From positions 1 to 46,461 of the forward strand of contig JAQXVL010000061.1 of NCBI GenBank assembly GCA_029224905.1: DNA of 46,461 bases, in the 5' to 3' direction. Shown in pieces: positions 19,540 through 28,163 of the stretch. The notes under the pieces were generated by a model that searched no databases, was not told the DNA's origin, and was given only the letters and a program-made list of their open reading frames with translations. Within the stretch, counting starts at the first letter, position 1. Every line of letters begins with the position of its first letter. The DNA is from Bacteroidales bacterium (GTDB lineage: Bacteria; Bacteroidota; Bacteroidia; Bacteroidales; Muribaculaceae). Both the position numbers and the translations under genes were made by a program.

Positions 19540-21009
19540 TTACGCTTGGCTGAGCGCTTCGTGCATATTCGCTGCCGCACGACGTCCGTCACCCATGGCA
19601 AGGATTACGGTTGCGCCTCCACGAACGATGTCGCCTCCGGCATAAATATCGTCAAGCGACGAGCGCATCGTGTCTTCGCTCACCACAATCGTGCCGCGAC
19701 GACTCACTTCCAGCTCCGGAATTGCATTCGGAATCAACGGATTAGGCGAAACGCCTACGCTGACAATTACCAAATCGACCGGAATTTCGTCGATTGCGCC
19801 TTCGATGGGCACCGGCGAGCGACGTCCGCTGGCGTCGGGCTCACCCAACTCCATACGCTGTACGCGCATTGCCGTAACGTGCCCCTTCTCGTTGCCAAGA
19901 TATTCAACCGGATTGTTGAGTGTCATAAAGTGAATACCTTCTTCTTTTGCGTGCTTAACCTCTTCGAGGCGCGCCGGCATCTCTTCCTCCGAGCGACGAT
20001 AGACGAGCATCACGTTGTCGGCGCCGTTGCGACGAGCCGTACGAACGGAGTCCATAGCCGTATTTCCGCCGCCGATTACGGCAACATTCTTGCCATGAAG
20101 CACCGGCGTGTCGCTCTCCGATTTTGCCGCTTCCATAAGGTTTACACGTGTCAGATATTCGTTGCTCGACATCACGCCGATAAGGTTCTCGCCCGGAATG
20201 TTCATAAATCGAGGCAATCCGGCTCCCGAAGCGACAAAGATGCCGCGGAAGCCCATCTCGTGGAGGTCGTCGTAGCTCAACGTCTTGCCCACGATGCAGT
20301 TCGTCTCAAACTTAACTCCCAACCGACGCAAGCCGTCGATTTCGACGTCGACAATTTTATTCGGCAAACGGAATTCCGGTATACCATATTTGAGCACGCC
20401 GCCGATTTCGTGCAGCGCTTCAAAGACGGTCACGTCGTAGCCGAGTTTCGCCATATCGCCGCAGAATGCCAATCCGGCAGGACCGCTACCAACGACAGCC
20501 ACTTTTATGCCGTTCGGCGCAGCTACTTCGGGCACACCCGGCTCGCCGTTTTCGCGCTCATAGTCGGCAACGAAGCGTTCGAGATAGCCGATTGCCACCG
20601 GCTCTTTTTTCATCTTTTTGTGGATACACTTGCTTTCGCATTGCTTCTCCTGCGGGCAAACGCGACCGCACACTGCCGGAAGCGCACTCGTACGCTTGAT
20701 GGTCAGCGCGGCTTCGCGGAAGTTGCCTCGCTCCACGTTTTTGATAAACGTAGGAATCTCAATGCCGACCGGGCAACCCGTAACGCATTGCGGGTCGGGA
20801 CAGTCGAGGCAGCGGCCTGCTTCGGCAACCGCCATTTCAACGGTCAGACCTTGATTTACCTCCTCGTTGCACGTCACGCGATAGTCCGGGCTAAGTTCGC
20901 GCATCTTCACGCGAGGCTGTTGCGTACGTTCTTTAGCCGATTTTGCCTTGCGCAATTCCTCGCGCCAAGGCTCTGCTCGGTGAGCAGACAATATCTCTTT
21001 TTCGTCCAT
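19540..21009 (-). CDS. gltA: NADPH-dependent glutamate synthase small subunit-like / NfnB-like flavoprotein
   Basis: 489 aa; CLDCPDPQCVTGCPVGIEIPTFI, CGRVCPQEKQCESKC, GSGPAGLAFCGDMAKLGYDVTVFEA, IGGGNTAMDSVRTARRNGA. Confidence 0.93.
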   Translation of the reverse strand: MDEKEILSAHRAEPWREELRKAKSAKERTQQPRVKMRELSPDYRVTCNEEVNQGLTVEMAVAEAGRCLDCPDPQCVTGCPVGIEIPTFIKNVERGNFREAALTIKRTSALPAVCGRVCPQEKQCESKCIHKKMKKEPVAIGYLERFVADYERENGEPGVPEVAAPNGIKVAVVGSGPAGLAFCGDMAKLGYDVTVFEALHEIGGVLKYGIPEFRLPNKIVDVEIDGLRRLGVKFETNCIVGKTLSYDDLHEMGFRGIFVASGAGLPRFMNIPGENLIGVMSSNEYLTRVNLMEAAKSESDTPVLHGKNVAVIGGGNTAMDSVRTARRNGADNVMLVYRRSEEEMPARLEEVKHAKEEGIHFMTLNNPVEYLGNEKGHVTAMRVQRMELGEPDASGRRSPVPIEGAIDEIPVDLVIVSVGVSPNPLIPNAIPELEVSRRGTIVVSEDTMRSSLDDIYAGGDIVRGGATVILAMGDGRRAAANMHEALSQA

Positions 21010-21013
21010 AGCG

Positions 21014-21808
21014 TTACTTCTTTTCGTCGTCGTAAGAATGAAGACGCATCATCATTTCTTCGAAATCAACCTGATGTGCATCAAATTCCGGTCCGTCAAT
21101 ACATACAAACTTCGTTTTACCACCGACCGTTACACGGCAAGCGCCACACATTCCCGTGCCGTCGACCATAATGGTGTTGAGCGAGCACATCGTCGGCACC
21201 TCGTATTTCTTCGTCAACAGCGCCACAAACTTCATCATAATAGCCGGACCGATAGTCACTACCAAATCGACTTTTTCGCGATTAATCACCGACTCAACGC
21301 CGGCAGTGACCAGACCCTTTGTACCGTACGAGCCGTCGTCGGTCATTATAACAACCTCATCCGACGACGCACGAACCTCGTCTTCGAGGATAATAAGGTC
21401 TTTCGTACGACCCGCCAACACGCTGACTACGCGATTGCCGGCGGCTTTCATTGCGCGGATTATCGGCAACAGCGGAGCCACTCCGACGCCACCGCCGCAA
21501 CATACTACCGTACCGTAATTCTTGATATGGGTTGCCTGCCCCAATGGTCCTACCACGTCGTGAAGATATTCGCCCGGCTCTTTGCCGCAAATCTTCGTCG
21601 ACGATACGCCGACGGCTTGAACAACCAAGGTGATTGTGCCTTTTTCAACATCAGAGTCGGCAATGGTCAACGGAATTCGTTCGCCATGCTCATCCGCACG
21701 GACAATCACAAAATGTCCCGCACGACGCGATTTCGCTATCAGCGGCGCCTCTACGACAAGTTCTACAACTTTCTCAGAGAAATGCCGCTTGCTTACTATT
21801 AGATTCAT
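21014..21808 (-). CDS. FAD/NAD-binding subunit, sulfide dehydrogenase SudB / NfnA-like
   Basis: 264 aa; FVIVRADEHGERIPLTIAD, CCGGGVGVAPLLPIIRAMK, C-terminal Fe-S motif GTGMCGACRVTVGGKTKFVCIDGPEFD. Confidence 0.93.
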   Translation of the reverse strand: MNLIVSKRHFSEKVVELVVEAPLIAKSRRAGHFVIVRADEHGERIPLTIADSDVEKGTITLVVQAVGVSSTKICGKEPGEYLHDVVGPLGQATHIKNYGTVVCCGGGVGVAPLLPIIRAMKAAGNRVVSVLAGRTKDLIILEDEVRASSDEVVIMTDDGSYGTKGLVTAGVESVINREKVDLVVTIGPAIMMKFVALLTKKYEVPTMCSLNTIMVDGTGMCGACRVTVGGKTKFVCIDGPEFDAHQVDFEEMMMRLHSYDDEKK

Positions 21809-21849
21809 TATTCGTTGTTTATGTTAGTTTTTTTGTAATATCCAAAATC

Positions 21850-21880
21850 AGCGACTTATCAAAAACAAGCGACTTATCAA
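21850..21880. repeat. Two direct copies of AGCGACTTATCAA with 18-bp period
   Basis: AGCGACTTATCAA at 21850-21862 and 21868-21880. Confidence 0.85.
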
Positions 21881-21900
21881 CGACAAATCGCTTTTCGATA

Positions 21901-21933
21901 CAAATATATAACTTTTTAGTCAATTATGCCAAA
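21901..21933 (-). promoter_or_regulatory. Bacteroidetes-type promoter TTTG-N21-TATATTTG for nfnA-like/gltA
   Basis: On + strand CAAATATA (21901-21908), 21-bp spacer, CAAA (21930-21933). Confidence 0.6.
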
Positions 21934-21965
21934 AAAGTTTAATAAATATCACAATAAAGCCCCAT

Positions 21966-21993
21966 TATGCGACTTTATGCGACTTTATGCGAT
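21966..21993. repeat. 10-bp tandem repeat, about 3 copies of TATGCGACTT
   Basis: TATGCGACTTTATGCGACTTTATGCGAT. Confidence 0.85.
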
Positions 21994-22029
21994 AATAGTC
22001 CCGCCGAAAAATCAATTATTAAAAAATTG

Positions 22030-22061
22030 TTTGGTAGAATGAAACTAATTAGTTACTTTTG
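22030..22061 (+). promoter_or_regulatory. Bacteroidetes-type promoter TTTG-N20-TACTTTTG for higBA-like operon
   Basis: TTTG at 22030-22033, 20-bp spacer, TACTTTTG at 22054-22061; ATG at 22082. Confidence 0.65.
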
Positions 22062-22081
22062 CATACAAAGCAATAACCTCG

Positions 22082-22414
22082 ATGGAAAGAAACATACGAT
22101 ATTCGGAAGAATATATGCAATTCAAGGCTACACTCAATCAAAGAGCATTGGAGAAGCTGGACTACTGTATCGCAATTCTCCAAACCGAGATGCCGCTTTC
22201 GCAAAAATTCGTAAAAAAAGTTATCAGCTCTGATTTTTACGAATTACGTGTGTCGGTTGACAATGAGATTCGCGTAATTTTATTTTCTGCCGACAATCCG
22301 AATATCAGTCTTGCAACGGAGATTATCATCCTAAATGGTTTTGTCAAAAAGAGCAATAAGGATTATGACAAACAAATAAGAAAAGCTTATAATATTTTAA
22401 CCTCGATGATATGA
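22082..22414 (+). CDS. higB: RelE/HigB-like type II toxin
   Basis: 110 aa basic protein; FVKKVISSDFYELRVSVDNEIRVILFSADN...IILNGFVKKSNKDYDKQIRKAYNIL is typical of RelE/HigB; immediately followed by an overlapping XRE gene. Confidence 0.85.
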   Translation: MERNIRYSEEYMQFKATLNQRALEKLDYCIAILQTEMPLSQKFVKKVISSDFYELRVSVDNEIRVILFSADNPNISLATEIIILNGFVKKSNKDYDKQIRKAYNILTSMI

Positions 22415-22773
22415 GCACAAATTACCCTCGGCTCTCCAAAGAGCAGTTAGAGAAGTTGAGAAAAACAGATTTCTCACAAATTCAGGGATTGACCTCTGCT
22501 GAAGACGAACTTTCGGCAAAATATGGTACCCGTGGGACTCAATCGCGCGAAGAATTCGATGCGAAAGCAAAGGCATGGTATTACGGAGAATTGCTCAGAG
22601 ATAGGCGTAAAGCACTTGGATTAACTCAAAAAGAGTTGGCTGATATGATTGGACGTGAGCGGTCTTATATCAACCGCATAGAAAAGGGTGAAACAGACAT
22701 GCAATTATCATCATTCCTACGTATTGCAGCAGCTCTTGGCATCATGTTGAGACTTGATGTAACTTTGGGATAG
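22411..22773 (+). CDS. higA: XRE/HigA-like antitoxin (HTH)
   Basis: 120 aa; HTH LGLTQKELADMIGRERSYINRIEKGETDMQLSSFLRIAAALGI; ATGA overlap with the toxin gene. Confidence 0.88.
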   Translation: MSTNYPRLSKEQLEKLRKTDFSQIQGLTSAEDELSAKYGTRGTQSREEFDAKAKAWYYGELLRDRRKALGLTQKELADMIGRERSYINRIEKGETDMQLSSFLRIAAALGIMLRLDVTLG

Positions 22774-22796
22774 TTCTCTAACCTACAACCTCTAAG

Positions 22797-22833
22797 CACC
22801 TCAAGACCAATAGCCCTTATTGGTTTTGAGGTG
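22797..22833 (+). terminator. Long hairpin downstream of higA (terminator-like)
   Basis: CACCTCAAGACCAATA (22797-22812) / TATTGGTTTTGAGGTG (22818-22833), 16-bp stem with one wobble, 5-nt loop; weak T-tail. Confidence 0.7.
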
Positions 22834-22886
22834 TTTGAATATTGGCGGTGCAAACAACTTCACCGTTTCAGAATTGTGTCTCCCGG

Positions 22887-22930
22887 GAAAACACAAGCCC
22901 CGCCGAGCGACTGCCGGGCGGGACTTGTGT
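22887..22930 (-). terminator. Terminator of the gld/por operon downstream of gldN
   Basis: ACACAAG..CCCGCC / GGGCGGGA..CTTGTGT stem; on the minus strand followed by TTTT. Confidence 0.75.
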
Positions 22931-22945
22931 ATGGTTGGTCTGTCG

Positions 22946-24130
22946 CTACTTCGTGCGGCGGACGGAGCGCACGGCATTCGATTTCGAGCTCGTTCCTGCC
23001 GGCTTCTTCGGCTTAGCCTTTTTCTTCTTGTCGGCGTCTTTCTTTGTCGTATCTTTCTTTGTAGATTTTGTCGACTTCGACGACGCACGTTTATTCTTAG
23101 CCGTTTTCGTAGTTTCCTTAGGCTCGGTAGCCGTCTCATCGGCGTCGGCATCCACATCTTCACCACCATCGCGGTCTTTCACAACGATGTCGTCCGACTT
23201 ACCTTCGGCACGAAGGCGAGCGGCTTCTTCAGCCTCGCGGCGTGCTTCGAGTTCTTCACGCGTCGGCACCCAGAGGTCTTTGTCGAATGCCTTCAGACGG
23301 TTTTCGATGCTGTCTTGCGCATGCTTGAGGTCGTCCGGGTCGGGGAACATCTGCATAAGCGTACGATTGCGCAGGTTGCGAGTTTTATAGATTTCGCCTT
23401 TATACATACCAAGTTGGAAGAAATCGTCGAAGGTGTATTTTGCCAAGTTGTTGTCATCGTCGACGAAGATATTTTGCTGAGTCAGATACGGGCGAATGTC
23501 GGCAAGTTTGAGCCAGAACATCGGGTAGCGAATCGGCTCGCCGCCAAAGTCGTCGGAGCGGTGCAGCACGGGGCAAATAGCCTCGACGGTGCTCTTCATG
23601 CGATTTTCGTTGCTGTTGAACACCCAGCGCTCGATGATGTAGTAACTAAGCACCTCGTTCGACGGGATGTCGCTCTCTTCGACTTCGTATTTCGGATTTT
23701 TCTCCGTACTGCCTTTGGCTTCCTTGTAGATAATGTGGAAACGGTCGAGAGTCTCGCCCACTTTGATTTGATACTGCTCGTTGAACACCTCGCGACCATC
23801 GAGATACTCGTAGGCTTTTAGTTCGCCTGCCGTAAGCAGTTTCATAATCAGGCGGAAAAGGCTCTGCTGATTTTCGGTGGGTTCTTCGGGATAGTACAGC
23901 GGCATATTCTCGATTTGATTCAAGTCGAGCTGGCGATATATCACCTTCATCCACATAAGGTTAGCTTCCGATTCGGGAGTTTCCTCGTAGAATTCTTTCA
24001 TGCGGAAGGTCACACCTGTCGAATTGTCTTTGGTTTCCTTCTTGTCTTTCTTGCGGACCACTTGGCTGAATCCGGGGAGCGCAACGCTCGCCAAAAGCAA
24101 TGCAGTGAGAATTAATTTTAAATTTTTCAT
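22946..24130 (-). CDS. gldN: Gliding motility / type IX secretion protein GldN (PorN)
   Basis: 394 aa; signal peptide; 'LMWMKVIYRQLDLNQIENMPLYYPEEPTENQQSLFRLIMKLL', 'GGEPIRYPMFWLKLADIRPYL'; position downstream of GldK-GldL-GldM; Lys-rich C-terminal tail. Confidence 0.93.
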   Translation of the reverse strand: MKNLKLILTALLLASVALPGFSQVVRKKDKKETKDNSTGVTFRMKEFYEETPESEANLMWMKVIYRQLDLNQIENMPLYYPEEPTENQQSLFRLIMKLLTAGELKAYEYLDGREVFNEQYQIKVGETLDRFHIIYKEAKGSTEKNPKYEVEESDIPSNEVLSYYIIERWVFNSNENRMKSTVEAICPVLHRSDDFGGEPIRYPMFWLKLADIRPYLTQQNIFVDDDNNLAKYTFDDFFQLGMYKGEIYKTRNLRNRTLMQMFPDPDDLKHAQDSIENRLKAFDKDLWVPTREELEARREAEEAARLRAEGKSDDIVVKDRDGGEDVDADADETATEPKETTKTAKNKRASSKSTKSTKKDTTKKDADKKKKAKPKKPAGTSSKSNAVRSVRRTK

Positions 24131-24160
24131 ATATTGTGGTATGTATTATCAATCAACAAA

Positions 24161-25729
24161 TTAGTTAACAATCACTTCCATCGGAGCGAGGTCGCGAGTG
24201 ATGCCGTCGGGACCAACCGCCTTGACGCGTGAGATGTAGAAGCGTTTGCCGCGCGAGAGTCGGCGGAAACTGTTCTTCTGACGTTCCGAGAATTTCGCGC
24301 CGTCGGACGTTTCGGGGATAGCGTTACCCATCGAGTCGAACACGACAGTCTCGAACGACAGCACGCGATACTGCACGTTTAGCAAGTCGTCGTCGATAGC
24401 GGCTTCGATGCCGTCGGTGGCAAGCAGCAGAGTCTTGGCAAACGGCTTCGAACCTTTGTAGCGCATCTCGTTGCCCTTTGCATCTTTGTAGGCAATGTAA
24501 GGCATCGGATCGGGCAGTTTGCGCACGCGGAACGACGTCGTCGCCACGGTTTGTGCACGTCCGTCCATCGTTGCCGTTACGGTGATAACACATTCGGCGC
24601 CGACCTTCGTCGGGTGTGCCGACCAGCTATCGCCGTTGCGCGTAAGCGTTCCGTTGGTCATCGTTGCCGAGATGGCATTCTGCGCCACACCGGGAACGGC
24701 TATGCTTATCGGGTTGTTGATACCCGCATAGAGCACGTTCATCATCGTTGCCGAAACGGTTGCCATCGGCTCGATTACGGTATAGTCCGACTTGAAGTCG
24801 TATTTTGCCGTCGTACCGTCGCCGCGAACCACCTCCAAATAGCCGGTGTAGTTGAAGTTGCCCACTTTGCCTGTACCTACCTCGTAGGTGCGTACGTTTG
24901 GAGCAAGACGCTGACCGTTGATGTAGATTGCCGGGCGTTGCGTTGTGTCGACTGCGGCAAGCACGATGTCGGCGGTATATTTGCCTCCGCGCATCACAAG
25001 TCGCGAATTCGGAATGACGAATGCCTCCATCTGATTTACTCTCACGTCGTTGGCATCGACGTTGGTAAGCAGAGCCGACAGAGCCTCGCCTTCGGCGAAA
25101 AGCACGTCGTTTTGTATCTTGGTGAGCAACGTCACGGCTGCCACAACGGGCATATTCTCGAACATACCGATTTCCCAAGGCACGCGCACCATTTGGCTGT
25201 CTTTGAGCACGATAGGCTCCGTCGAAAGAGCCTTGACGATGGTCCGTTGCTTGGCTGTATCGGTTACGAATTGTGATATGTACTTACTATATTCTGCCAT
25301 TTTGGCTTTGAGGTTGACGCCGTTGCGATAGGTAATCATGATTTTCGACGAAGCCTCGAGGTTGTCTTTTTCGATGATATTTTCCACATCGGCATTTTCA
25401 CCGTCGACGTCCTTGACGATTGCCAACTTCAGTGAATCGATGTAAGCGTAGAGTTTCATCGTTTTCACCCTCACGTCGGTTGCTTTTTCGTACCAAACAC
25501 GCCCTTTCTGAGGATTCTTTTTTGTAAAGTCCTCGAGTTTGAGATAAAGAGCAGTATTACGGTCGCTGACGTTTTCGTTAGTACGGACGAGTCCGCCCTC
25601 AACGAGGCTGAAGCCGTTGAGCACGTCGCTGGAGACGTTGAGCGCCAGCATTGCCGTCAGAACGATGTACATCAGGTTGATCATCTTCTGACGTGGGGAC
25701 ATCCTTGTTACGTTTCCGTTTTGACCCAT
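24161..25729 (-). CDS. gldM: Gliding motility / type IX secretion protein GldM (PorM)
   Basis: 522 aa; MGQNGNVTRMSPRQKMINLMYIVLTAMLALNVSSDVLNGFSLVEGGL is the characteristic GldM N-terminus. Confidence 0.97.
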   Translation of the reverse strand: MGQNGNVTRMSPRQKMINLMYIVLTAMLALNVSSDVLNGFSLVEGGLVRTNENVSDRNTALYLKLEDFTKKNPQKGRVWYEKATDVRVKTMKLYAYIDSLKLAIVKDVDGENADVENIIEKDNLEASSKIMITYRNGVNLKAKMAEYSKYISQFVTDTAKQRTIVKALSTEPIVLKDSQMVRVPWEIGMFENMPVVAAVTLLTKIQNDVLFAEGEALSALLTNVDANDVRVNQMEAFVIPNSRLVMRGGKYTADIVLAAVDTTQRPAIYINGQRLAPNVRTYEVGTGKVGNFNYTGYLEVVRGDGTTAKYDFKSDYTVIEPMATVSATMMNVLYAGINNPISIAVPGVAQNAISATMTNGTLTRNGDSWSAHPTKVGAECVITVTATMDGRAQTVATTSFRVRKLPDPMPYIAYKDAKGNEMRYKGSKPFAKTLLLATDGIEAAIDDDLLNVQYRVLSFETVVFDSMGNAIPETSDGAKFSERQKNSFRRLSRGKRFYISRVKAVGPDGITRDLAPMEVIVN

Positions 25730-25744
25730 AGTCTAATCGAATCG

Positions 25745-26698
25745 CTATTGGTTATTTTCGGTATCGGCTTCGGGCGCTTGCGGCTGACGGGGCGTCAAGT
25801 CGTCGGGATTGACCATCGGTCGATACATGTTGATTGTCATCGCTGTTATCATCTTCTCGTAGACCGAGTTGAGTTGCTGCATGTATTGAGCCATCTTATG
25901 CGTCTCTTCGCAGTAGCGGTTGCTCTCCGAAGCCGATTGCTCGTACATGCGACTTATCGCCTTGAGTCCTTGGTTGACCTTGTCGATATTGTCGAGTTGC
26001 GACGAAATGCTCTTAAGTTGGATTTCGTAGATTGTGTTCAGTCCGGCAATGTTGCGGTTCAAGCTGGTCATTTGTTCAACGTAGCCGGTCGAACTTGAGG
26101 TAATGTTTTCCGAGTTGTCGGTAATGGCGCGATAGCTTTCGAGCAAGACCGACGAAACGTGGTTGAGCGCTTCGGTGGTTTGACGAAGTTGTTCCATTTG
26201 CTCATTGATGGCAGCCACTTGCGAGACATATTGCTCGTTGACGTCGGTCATGCCTTCGACGTTGCCTGCAACACCTGCCACAACGCCTCCGCCGGCTACA
26301 ATGCCTCCGCCTGCGCCATTGATGGTGATTGTGCCACCCTCGGCTGCTTCGCCTGCGAGAGCTTCACCGCCACCGCCTACGATTACGGCACCACCGCCAC
26401 CGCCGCCTGCAAAGTCGGGTCGGTCTTCAGGATTGTTGCTCGACAACACCGGGAATACTTCTTCCCAATGGTATTCTTTCGGCGGACGGTCGAATGCGGT
26501 CAACACGAACATCAACACCTCCGTACCCATACCAATCGAAAGCAATGCATTACCGCCGGGAAGGTGCAAAATCTTGAACAAAGCACCCCAAATAACGACG
26601 GCTGCACCGATACTATATGCAAAGTTGAAAAACCTTTGTCCCTTTTCGCCTGAAAGGAAGGCTTCTACGCTGTTTTTATATTTCTTAATTTTGCCCAT
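25745..26698 (-). CDS. gldL: Gliding motility / type IX secretion protein GldL (PorL)
   Basis: 317 aa; two N-terminal TM helices with GALFKILHLPGGNALLSIGMGTEVLMFVLTAF; coiled-coil C-terminus. Confidence 0.95.
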   Translation of the reverse strand: MGKIKKYKNSVEAFLSGEKGQRFFNFAYSIGAAVVIWGALFKILHLPGGNALLSIGMGTEVLMFVLTAFDRPPKEYHWEEVFPVLSSNNPEDRPDFAGGGGGGAVIVGGGGEALAGEAAEGGTITINGAGGGIVAGGGVVAGVAGNVEGMTDVNEQYVSQVAAINEQMEQLRQTTEALNHVSSVLLESYRAITDNSENITSSSTGYVEQMTSLNRNIAGLNTIYEIQLKSISSQLDNIDKVNQGLKAISRMYEQSASESNRYCEETHKMAQYMQQLNSVYEKMITAMTINMYRPMVNPDDLTPRQPQAPEADTENNQ

Positions 26699-26725
26699 TT
26701 TGTAGCAATTTTATGTGTTCTGAAA

Positions 26726-28159
26726 TTATTTCTTTTTACGACCTTTAGCAAACCCCACTTGCGTTCTTACGCAACGGAAACCGATGTAAGAGCGTTGCTC
26801 GTTCTGATATTCCCACATACGCAAGTCGGCGCGCACGTTGTGTGCAATGTCTTTCCACGAACCGCCTCTGACGATTTTACGCTTAGCCTTGTAGGGGTCT
26901 TCCTTGGCGGCATTATAGCGATATTCGGGGTTGATGTCGTTTGTGAGTCGGTCAATGCTCTCGGTGTAGGCTGTCGACGTCCATTCGCTGACGTTACCTG
27001 CCATGTCGTAGAGTCCGAAGTCGTTCGGGTCGTAGGTTCCGACTTTCGACGTAATGAGATTGCCGTCCTTGATGTAGTTGCCGTCGCCGGGCTTGAGGTT
27101 GGCATAGAAGCAACCGCTGTCGGAGATGGGGAAATCGCCCTCCCAAGGATATTTGTTGGCTTCTTTACCAACGCGAGCGGCAAACTCCCACTCAGCCTCG
27201 GTCGGCAAGCGATAAGGCTCGATGTAAGCGCCTTGTTTGCCAATCGAACGGCGAAGGTAGTCGGTACGCCAGTTTGCAAACGCATTCGCCTGCTCCCAAC
27301 TTACGCCGACAACGGGATAGTCGGCATAGCCCGGATGCGAGAAATACATACGCGTATAAGGCTCGTTGTAGGCGTTGTCGAAGTCGTTAATCCACGCCGT
27401 CGTGTCGGGATAGACGTTCACGATATAAGTATTCAAGAAGTCGTAGTTGCCTGTGAGACGGCGAGTGACGGTTTCGCGCACGATGTCGCCGTTGTCGTTG
27501 ATGTAGGCTGTATCTTTCGAAATCATCGGCATTTCGTTGCTGACGGGCACGTCGGTATTGTAGACGCGCGTAGCCGGGTCGAGGCGATTCTTACGCTTTG
27601 CCGCATCCGTGAGATTATAGATTTCGTAGCGATAGTTCATCTGCGTCGGGTCGAGCTCCCACACTCCCGAAATCGGGTTGTAGCGATACACGCTGGCAAT
27701 GGCGCGCTGCTCGTCTTCCGACGGATTACGCCACGGTATGGGCTTCTTCCAATTGAGGTGCGGAGTTATCGGATTGCCTTCTTTGTCTTCTTCAATCTTA
27801 AACTCTTCGTCGCCACCGTAAGCCGGATCGGCAAGACGCTCGCGGATAATAGAGTCGCGTACCCAAAGCACGAATTGCTTATACTTGGCATTGGTAATTT
27901 CCGTCTCGTCCATCCAGAACGATTCTACCGACATGCCGTTCGGGTTTGCCTTGATGTTCCATGTCGAATCGTCTTCGTTGGGTCCCATCTTCATCGAACC
28001 GCGGTCGACAAGCACCATCCCGTAGGGCGTTGGCTCGCCAAGCGCCGTACCTCGTACTCCGGTAACTTCGCCGCCACCTTCTCCTGCCGACGTTTTCGTC
28101 GAGAAGGCACACGACGTTGCCATCAGACTCACTGCAATGTATAAAACTACTTTCTTCAT
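26726..28159 (-). CDS. gldK: Gliding motility / type IX secretion lipoprotein GldK (PorK)
   Basis: 477 aa; lipoprotein signal (MATSCAF), SUMF1/FGE-like fold motifs (MVLVDRGSMKMGPNEDDSTW, VVGVSWEQANAFANWRT, GNVSEWTSTAY, GGSWKD, IGFRCVR). Confidence 0.95.
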   Translation of the reverse strand: MKKVVLYIAVSLMATSCAFSTKTSAGEGGGEVTGVRGTALGEPTPYGMVLVDRGSMKMGPNEDDSTWNIKANPNGMSVESFWMDETEITNAKYKQFVLWVRDSIIRERLADPAYGGDEEFKIEEDKEGNPITPHLNWKKPIPWRNPSEDEQRAIASVYRYNPISGVWELDPTQMNYRYEIYNLTDAAKRKNRLDPATRVYNTDVPVSNEMPMISKDTAYINDNGDIVRETVTRRLTGNYDFLNTYIVNVYPDTTAWINDFDNAYNEPYTRMYFSHPGYADYPVVGVSWEQANAFANWRTDYLRRSIGKQGAYIEPYRLPTEAEWEFAARVGKEANKYPWEGDFPISDSGCFYANLKPGDGNYIKDGNLITSKVGTYDPNDFGLYDMAGNVSEWTSTAYTESIDRLTNDINPEYRYNAAKEDPYKAKRKIVRGGSWKDIAHNVRADLRMWEYQNEQRSYIGFRCVRTQVGFAKGRKKK

Positions 28160-28163
28160 ATTG

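Noticed and set aside
19546-21171. 541-aa + strand ORF opposite gltA/nfnA-like
   Set aside because: Antisense shadow ORF; the minus strand encodes a clearly recognisable flavoprotein and the + translation is low-complexity (R/H/N-rich) without domain motifs.
21967-22233. 88-aa + strand ORF (MRLYATLCDNSPAEK...)
   Set aside because: Starts in the 10-bp tandem repeat, runs through the promoter and overlaps the toxin gene in another frame.
22820-23821. 333-aa + strand ORF opposite gldN
   Set aside because: Antisense to gldN and begins inside terminator/intergenic sequence.
26759-28144. 461-aa + strand ORF opposite gldK
   Set aside because: Antisense shadow of a well-supported GldK/SUMF1 gene; produced by codon bias.
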